Notes under the pieces: model-generated | What the model was told of the DNA's origin: nothing | The model's database searches: none | What the model saw: only the letters and a program-made list of their open reading frames with translations | Assembly (NCBI GenBank): GCA_039720395.1 | Contig: CM077828.1 | Span: 30,128,069 to 30,192,068 of the forward strand | Origin: Liquidambar formosana | Taxonomy: Eukaryota; Streptophyta; Magnoliopsida; Saxifragales; Altingiaceae | Direction of reading: 5' to 3' | DNA: 64,000 nt | Program-made: the position numbers and the translations under genes | Shown here: positions 59,312-64,000 of the stretch, piece after piece | Layout of the letters: every line of letters begins with the position of its first letter | Position numbering within the stretch: the stretch's first letter is position 1

Positions 59312-59319
59312 TATTTATA
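59312..59319 (-). promoter_or_regulatory. Viral pregenomic promoter TATA box (copy 2)
   Basis: TATAAATA on the minus strand, exact mirror of 58901-58908. It faces the copy-1 promoter across the palindrome centre. Confidence 0.7.
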
Positions 59320-59671
59320 GACAAACTTCGGATTTCAAGCCCGGACTTAAACACAACACAAAAAATAAAAGATAAGAATCAAAAGTACAATAATTACAAA
59401 CTACCCAACAACCCTATTAAAAACATGTTATAACTTTACACTATTCACTTTTTGACTAAAAAAGTGAAGCTAGGTTCTTCCTTCCTTCACCGCATCACGT
59501 GATTTTGTCAGGGATTGTGACTAAGCCTTCAAAAAGTCTTTGTCTTCTTTTAAAAGAGTCAGGCTAAATGAATGCTGCATATCACGTCATGTCCTTTGAT
59601 TGTTGAATATTGGACGTACTTGTTATACGTGCCCAATTCTGCAGAATTTCTGGATGTTGCCTGGCTGGCCC

Positions 59672-61036
59672 CTATCCTTCCATCATGTTCTCGATATTGT
59701 GAAGTGTCTCTTCATCAAGAGAGTTCCAGAAACTGTCGCCATTATCTTCTTGATTGTGGCCAACAATATTTTCATAATAATCTTGTGCGCCCACCAGCTC
59801 TTCCGCATCCATTGTTAATTCAATAGGACCGGTAACATGGCCATGAATAATATTATTAAGAAATTCATCAGCTGCCATTCTTTGAGCAACTGTCTCCACA
59901 TAAGAAGTAATCAGATTTGTACAAAATAATCTTCTCCCATCGCTGATCATGAATTTGTAAGAGCGATAGCTGTGGATGCTTTGTGCTTCTCTTTTTAGAG
60001 CAATATAATTATCTATATAATAAGAGGATAAATCAAGATTTTCTGCTTTATCCAAAAATTTAAGATCGTCATTTTTTATGAGATCTTGTTCATTTGCAAG
60101 TTCTAGGCTCCAGATCTGATATGGTTGAAAAAACAGTTCTCTCTGTCGCCATCCTGCATGACTAAAAATTTTGAATTTCAAATATCTACTCCATTTGTAG
60201 TGTTTCACCACATTATAGATCATTGTTTTGATCATTGCGGGAAAGTCAACAAATGCAGTGGATACCAAGGAGTCGAAGATGATTGTTCCGACGGCTCCCC
60301 AACCAATTGCTTCCATACTCCAAAGCTCATGGTTAATGAAAAATTTCAACTTTGGAATTTCTTTTTCCAAATAGATATTTTCAGCAAATTCAATGAGAAG
60401 GGATTTAATCTCATTGTTTTCAATACGATCATTAATATCGGAAAATATTTCTTTTGGTAAAGCTGTTTTAGCTTTGTTGAACAAACAAATTCTTAAAGCT
60501 TTATTCAGGTATGAATTTTCCTGTTGTTCAGTAAAATTCATTAAATTAATAATAGTAGTAATTTTTTCTTCAGAAAAATCTTCAAGCCAATCCACTTGTT
60601 TAATGAACTTGGCAAATTCAGAATGAATAAAGGTTTGCTTTTCTTCTTGTGTTTTCAAGAATTCAGCAAGTTGCGACATATTTCTTCTAAACTCAGCTTT
60701 ATGATTTAAGCAATGAGTTTTCCAAATATTATTTAAAATATGATAGGTTTTTGGGTTTAAACCTGGGTTATAAAAATCTTTTATCTCCTGATTTGTTTCA
60801 GGACGATTTTGAAAATTCATTTGGTTAAAATTCTGAGACATTTCAGCCATTTGTTTATAGCTGACTGGCATCACATAAACTGGAACATTGGGTTGGTTAC
60901 CCATGATCTGAGGGAGTCTGGGAAAGCTGCTCTGGTTTGAGCTTCCTTCGCCTTTGTAGAATCGGGATGGTTTCCCATAATTCTTTCCTTGAGAATTTGA
61001 GGGTTTTTTCCCTTTGTCCGGATTCTGATTATTCAT
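59672..61036 (-). CDS. Pararetrovirus ORF2, copy 2
   Basis: 454 residues from the mirror-image ATG at 61036, with the same 8-nt overlap with the polyprotein stop. Two residue differences from copy 1 were seen: H to R in QNHPETNQ and L to I in KTYHLLNN. Otherwise identical and intact. Confidence 0.8.
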   Translation of the reverse strand: MNNQNPDKGKKPSNSQGKNYGKPSRFYKGEGSSNQSSFPRLPQIMGNQPNVPVYVMPVSYKQMAEMSQNFNQMNFQNRPETNQEIKDFYNPGLNPKTYHILNNIWKTHCLNHKAEFRRNMSQLAEFLKTQEEKQTFIHSEFAKFIKQVDWLEDFSEEKITTIINLMNFTEQQENSYLNKALRICLFNKAKTALPKEIFSDINDRIENNEIKSLLIEFAENIYLEKEIPKLKFFINHELWSMEAIGWGAVGTIIFDSLVSTAFVDFPAMIKTMIYNVVKHYKWSRYLKFKIFSHAGWRQRELFFQPYQIWSLELANEQDLIKNDDLKFLDKAENLDLSSYYIDNYIALKREAQSIHSYRSYKFMISDGRRLFCTNLITSYVETVAQRMAADEFLNNIIHGHVTGPIELTMDAEELVGAQDYYENIVGHNQEDNGDSFWNSLDEETLHNIENMMEG

Positions 61037-64000
61037 TGTATCTTCTGGACAGATAATCAGCAAGAAAATTGTTAGTACCTTTAATATGTATTATATCAAA
61101 AGTATACTGACAAATAAAATTATACCATCTAACACGCCTTGCATTTTCTTCTCCTTTTTTGGATTTGATAAAATCACAAACTGATTTATTATCAGTACGA
61201 ATTATAAATTTAACAGGTGCCAAATAAATATGAAATCTTTTTATTCCATTTTTTATAGCTAATAACTCTTTTTCATAAGTTATATATTTTATTTCATTTG
61301 GTTTAAATTTTCCTGAATCATATCCACAGATTTCTTCTTGTTTAGAATTTTCTGGGATTGCTTTTAAAACTGCTCCCCAAAACTCATCACTAGCATCGGT
61401 TTCTAGAATTAATTGTTCATTTTCTTTTGGAAAATAAACCTTTGGGGTTTCTCTAAACATATTTTTAATTTCTTGAACTAAATTTGAGTCTTCTTTAGTC
61501 CATATTATTTTTACATCTGAATTTCCTTTTTTAGGAAGATTCTTAAGTTTTTCAATTAAAGGCTTTTCCTTTTTGGATAAATTCTTTACAAATTTTCTTC
61601 CATAATTTAATAAACCTAAAAAACTCTGCAGTTCTTTGAGAGTTGTTATCTCATTTGGAAAATCTCTTATTTTCACAATGATATGATTTTGGAGTTGCAT
61701 ACCTGATTGATTTAAAATAACTCCTAAATATTCAATTTCTTCTTTTTCTATTTCCATTTTCTTGGGACTTAGAATTATTCCATGTTTTAGGAATATGTCT
61801 GATACAATTTCAAGATGCTTTTTATGTTCTTCTCTGGTTTTAGAGAATACTAAAACATCATCAATATATACTAGGCAAAATTTATGAAGATGTTTGAACA
61901 TGTTGTCCATCCATCTTTGAAATATTTGTGGTGCATTACAAATTCCAAATGGCATAACCGTCCATTGGTAATGTCCATATGGTGCACTAAAAGCAGTCAA
62001 TGGTTTTGACTCATCTGTAAGCTTTACTTGCCAAAAGCCTGATTTACAATCAAATTTGCTAAACCATTTAGAGTTCATAGTCTGTTTAACTAGAACATCT
62101 TTTCTAGGAATAAAATATCCATCGAATTCAAGATTTTGGTTTAATCTTTTATAATTGATTACCATTCTAGCTTTTCCTCGTTTTATCTCATTATGGTTCA
62201 TTACCATAAAGGCGGGACTAGAATGTGGACTTCTTGTTTCTTCAATTAATCCTTTCTTCAGTAATTCTTCAAGTTGAATTTCAAATTCATCTATATCTTT
62301 TTTAGTATAGACCATTGGTTTAACTCTAATTATTTTATTAGAATCAATGAGTTTTAATTCACAAAACCTTGGAGATTTTTCCCAAAGTTTTAATGGGTCT
62401 TCAGAAAAGTTTGGATATAATTTTTTATAAATCCAATGTTTTTCATCTAAAGATTTAATTATAGGTGTCATTTCACCACGCTTGACTGGCGCAAATCCTT
62501 TTTCACAAACATGTTTATGATGTTGTAAAAGAGGAATTCTAACAGGTTCTTGTTTACAAGTTAGAATAACATGGTCACGATTGACAATAAAAGGCATATA
62601 ATTTTCAATAAAATTATTTCCTAATATGACATCACCATGCATATCTGGGAAACAAAGTATTTTAGGGATAGAGAATTTTTTATCTCCTAACCAAAGCGTA
62701 ACATTTTTGGCTTTGAGAATGATTAAAGTTTCATTTCCATCAATACCTCTTGCAGCTATTGGATTTTTCATTTTTATCCATAGATGCTCAGGTAAAGCAT
62801 TATACCTAGCAGCACTGGTTGTTGCTCCGGTATCTAATAGAATAGATAAAACATATGGTTTATAGTTTTTGAAATTAAATTTTCCAAGAACATACATATA
62901 TCTTTTCTTACCTTGTTGGTAGCTAAAGATTAATTGTTCTGGATATTTACCATCAATTTTAATCTGTTGAAATACTACAGATTTTTGTTCTTCAAGGTAG
63001 GTTGTACCTGGAAGTATAGGTATTTGCACATTCTTTATAGCAATTGATTTTCCCTTTTCATCTTGTTCATCTTTTTTAGATGTTGATGTTGATGCATCGT
63101 CTAATAATTTTATATTATTTCGACGATTATCAGTAAAATAAAGATTATTTCCTGATGCTTGAAATTCTATTGGTTTATAGAATTTTGGCTTAGGATTTTC
63201 TGTAAATTCTTTTATTAACCAGCTTTTTGGTATTTCCAAATCTTTCCAATTTATTAATCTTGGTTGAATTTCAGTGTCGAATACTCGTGGTTCGAATAAT
63301 TCGATCATATTTCTATCAATTTCTTTAATTGAAGTTTTAGTAAAATTTGTTAGTTCATGGATTGCTTTCCACTGAACTGATAAATTATAACTATTCTTTT
63401 TCATATCAATTCCTTTAGTTTGGATACGAATTTTTATCGTGTCACAAATATTTGGATCTTCAATTGATATAAAATAATTTGGTTTTATTTTAAACCAAAC
63501 TTGTCCATAGACAAGATTTGATTGTATTCCACCTATTAGTGCTTTAATAGGATCTTCAAATCTTTTATCCAAGACTACTACTAGAATAGGAGTGTCTAAT
63601 CCTACTCTAAATAAAGCTGTAATTTCTATTTGAATTATTCCGATATGAATATATCGAATCTTTGGATGCTTTTGTTTAAGTCTTTTAATTTTATATTTAT
63701 CGAATAGAGGGATTTCTATCGATTCATCCTCAGTAGCTTTAGCAGATGTATTACCACTAAATTGCTCAAATAATCTCGCTTGCCAAATATTAAATTTTGA
63801 TATTTGGTAAAGCTCTTCTTTTTTAACTTCTTTGATTTTATTAAATTTCTCAAAATTAGATTCGTCTATAGATGCTTCTTCACCTATGACATCTCCTAAT
63901 TTTATGAGTTGTAATTCCTCGTTTGGAATAGCTTCAAAGATTTCTTTATTTTTATTCCTTTCAGACATCATGAAAATCATGTCTGATTCGTCTTCACTTT
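61029..64000 (-). CDS. Pararetrovirus polyprotein, copy 2 (partial, N-terminus off window)
   Basis: Open from the window edge to the stop at 61029, about 990 codons corresponding to residues after about 665 of copy 1. It includes the movement protein, protease (LDTGATTS), reverse transcriptase (YIDD) and RNase H. Residue differences from copy 1 are few: for example E to K in SERNENKE, YF to FY in PKPKYFKP, E to G and A to S in DEKEKAIA, I to V in KPYILS, and R to K in EEHRKHL. No stop or frameshift. The coat-protein half lies beyond the window. Confidence 0.9.
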   Translation of the reverse strand, partial: SEDESDMIFMMSERNKNKEIFEAIPNEELQLIKLGDVIGEEASIDESNFEKFNKIKEVKKEELYQISKFNIWQARLFEQFSGNTSAKATEDESIEIPLFDKYKIKRLKQKHPKIRYIHIGIIQIEITALFRVGLDTPILVVVLDKRFEDPIKALIGGIQSNLVYGQVWFKIKPNYFISIEDPNICDTIKIRIQTKGIDMKKNSYNLSVQWKAIHELTNFTKTSIKEIDRNMIELFEPRVFDTEIQPRLINWKDLEIPKSWLIKEFTENPKPKFYKPIEFQASGNNLYFTDNRRNNIKLLDDASTSTSKKDEQDEKGKSIAIKNVQIPILPGTTYLEEQKSVVFQQIKIDGKYPEQLIFSYQQGKKRYMYVLGKFNFKNYKPYVLSILLDTGATTSAARYNALPEHLWIKMKNPIAARGIDGNETLIILKAKNVTLWLGDKKFSIPKILCFPDMHGDVILGNNFIENYMPFIVNRDHVILTCKQEPVRIPLLQHHKHVCEKGFAPVKRGEMTPIIKSLDEKHWIYKKLYPNFSEDPLKLWEKSPRFCELKLIDSNKIIRVKPMVYTKKDIDEFEIQLEELLKKGLIEETRSPHSSPAFMVMNHNEIKRGKARMVINYKRLNQNLEFDGYFIPRKDVLVKQTMNSKWFSKFDCKSGFWQVKLTDESKPLTAFSAPYGHYQWTVMPFGICNAPQIFQRWMDNMFKHLHKFCLVYIDDVLVFSKTREEHKKHLEIVSDIFLKHGIILSPKKMEIEKEEIEYLGVILNQSGMQLQNHIIVKIRDFPNEITTLKELQSFLGLLNYGRKFVKNLSKKEKPLIEKLKNLPKKGNSDVKIIWTKEDSNLVQEIKNMFRETPKVYFPKENEQLILETDASDEFWGAVLKAIPENSKQEEICGYDSGKFKPNEIKYITYEKELLAIKNGIKRFHIYLAPVKFIIRTDNKSVCDFIKSKKGEENARRVRWYNFICQYTFDIIHIKGTNNFLADYLSRRYNE

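Larger units (their letters stand above)
54220..64000. repeat. Giant inverted repeat (palindrome) of two virus copies
   Basis: Two arms of at least 4890 bp. Every compared landmark obeys x+y=118220, so no net indel separates the arms. The centre is AACCCACGA-C-TCGTGGGTT (59101-59119), a one-base spacer at 59110. By eye the arms differ at only a handful of bases, none seen within about 1.6 kb of the centre. The window ends before the outer end of the right arm. Confidence 0.96.
59111..64000 (-). mobile_element. Endogenous pararetrovirus, copy 2 (cut by window edge)
   Basis: Reverse-oriented copy joined tail to tail with copy 1. The visible part covers the promoter region, ORF2 and about two thirds of the polyprotein. 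Confidence 0.9.

Overview
The window looks like nuclear DNA of a flowering plant. It is AT-rich, has a large intron-rich gene with GT-AG introns, and is crowded with plant-type transposons, tRNA-derived SINEs and an endogenous pararetrovirus (Caulimoviridae). I cannot name the species. I see no rRNA, tRNA or CRISPR array.

Layout. (1) About 651-15640 holds three head-to-tail copies (A, B, C) of a segment of up to about 6 kb. Each carries, on the minus strand, a two-exon gene for a small secreted six-cysteine protein of the TPD1 (TAPETUM DETERMINANT 1) family. Copies A and B are open; copy C has a stop codon at codon 51. Nested transposons give an order of events: C separated before a hAT-like element entered the A/B ancestor; later B gained a 395-bp element and C a SINE. 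(2) 16317-29288, minus strand, is a complete 20-exon gene for a plant MORC GHKL ATPase of the MORC4/7 type (865 codons), a chromatin-silencing factor. (3) 29500-51600 has no convincing gene. It consists of a second large direct duplication (about 32979-41975 and 42839-48060, with a further partial copy from 48880) and contains a 3.8-kb Mutator-like element with about 500-bp terminal inverted repeats, several MITEs and one unclassified insertion. Duplicate copies often preserve the empty site of an element present in the other copy. (4) 51941-64000 is an endogenous pararetrovirus locus. One complete copy (primer-binding site, one 1655-codon polyprotein, a second ORF, promoter and poly(A) signal) is joined tail to tail, at a sharp palindromic centre at 59110, to a second nearly identical copy in reverse orientation that runs off the window.

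The strongest candidate for something unusual is the virus locus. Its polyprotein has the order coat protein, movement protein, protease, reverse transcriptase, RNase H, in one uninterrupted frame; most single-polyprotein pararetroviruses that I know place the movement protein first. The tail-to-tail palindrome puts two viral promoters facing each other across the centre, so read-through RNA would be self-complementary.

How parts relate: the MORC gene and the TPD1-like genes are the only host genes I can support. Everything else is repeat-derived. Exon borders, target-site duplications and identities were read by eye; no alignment or database search was run.
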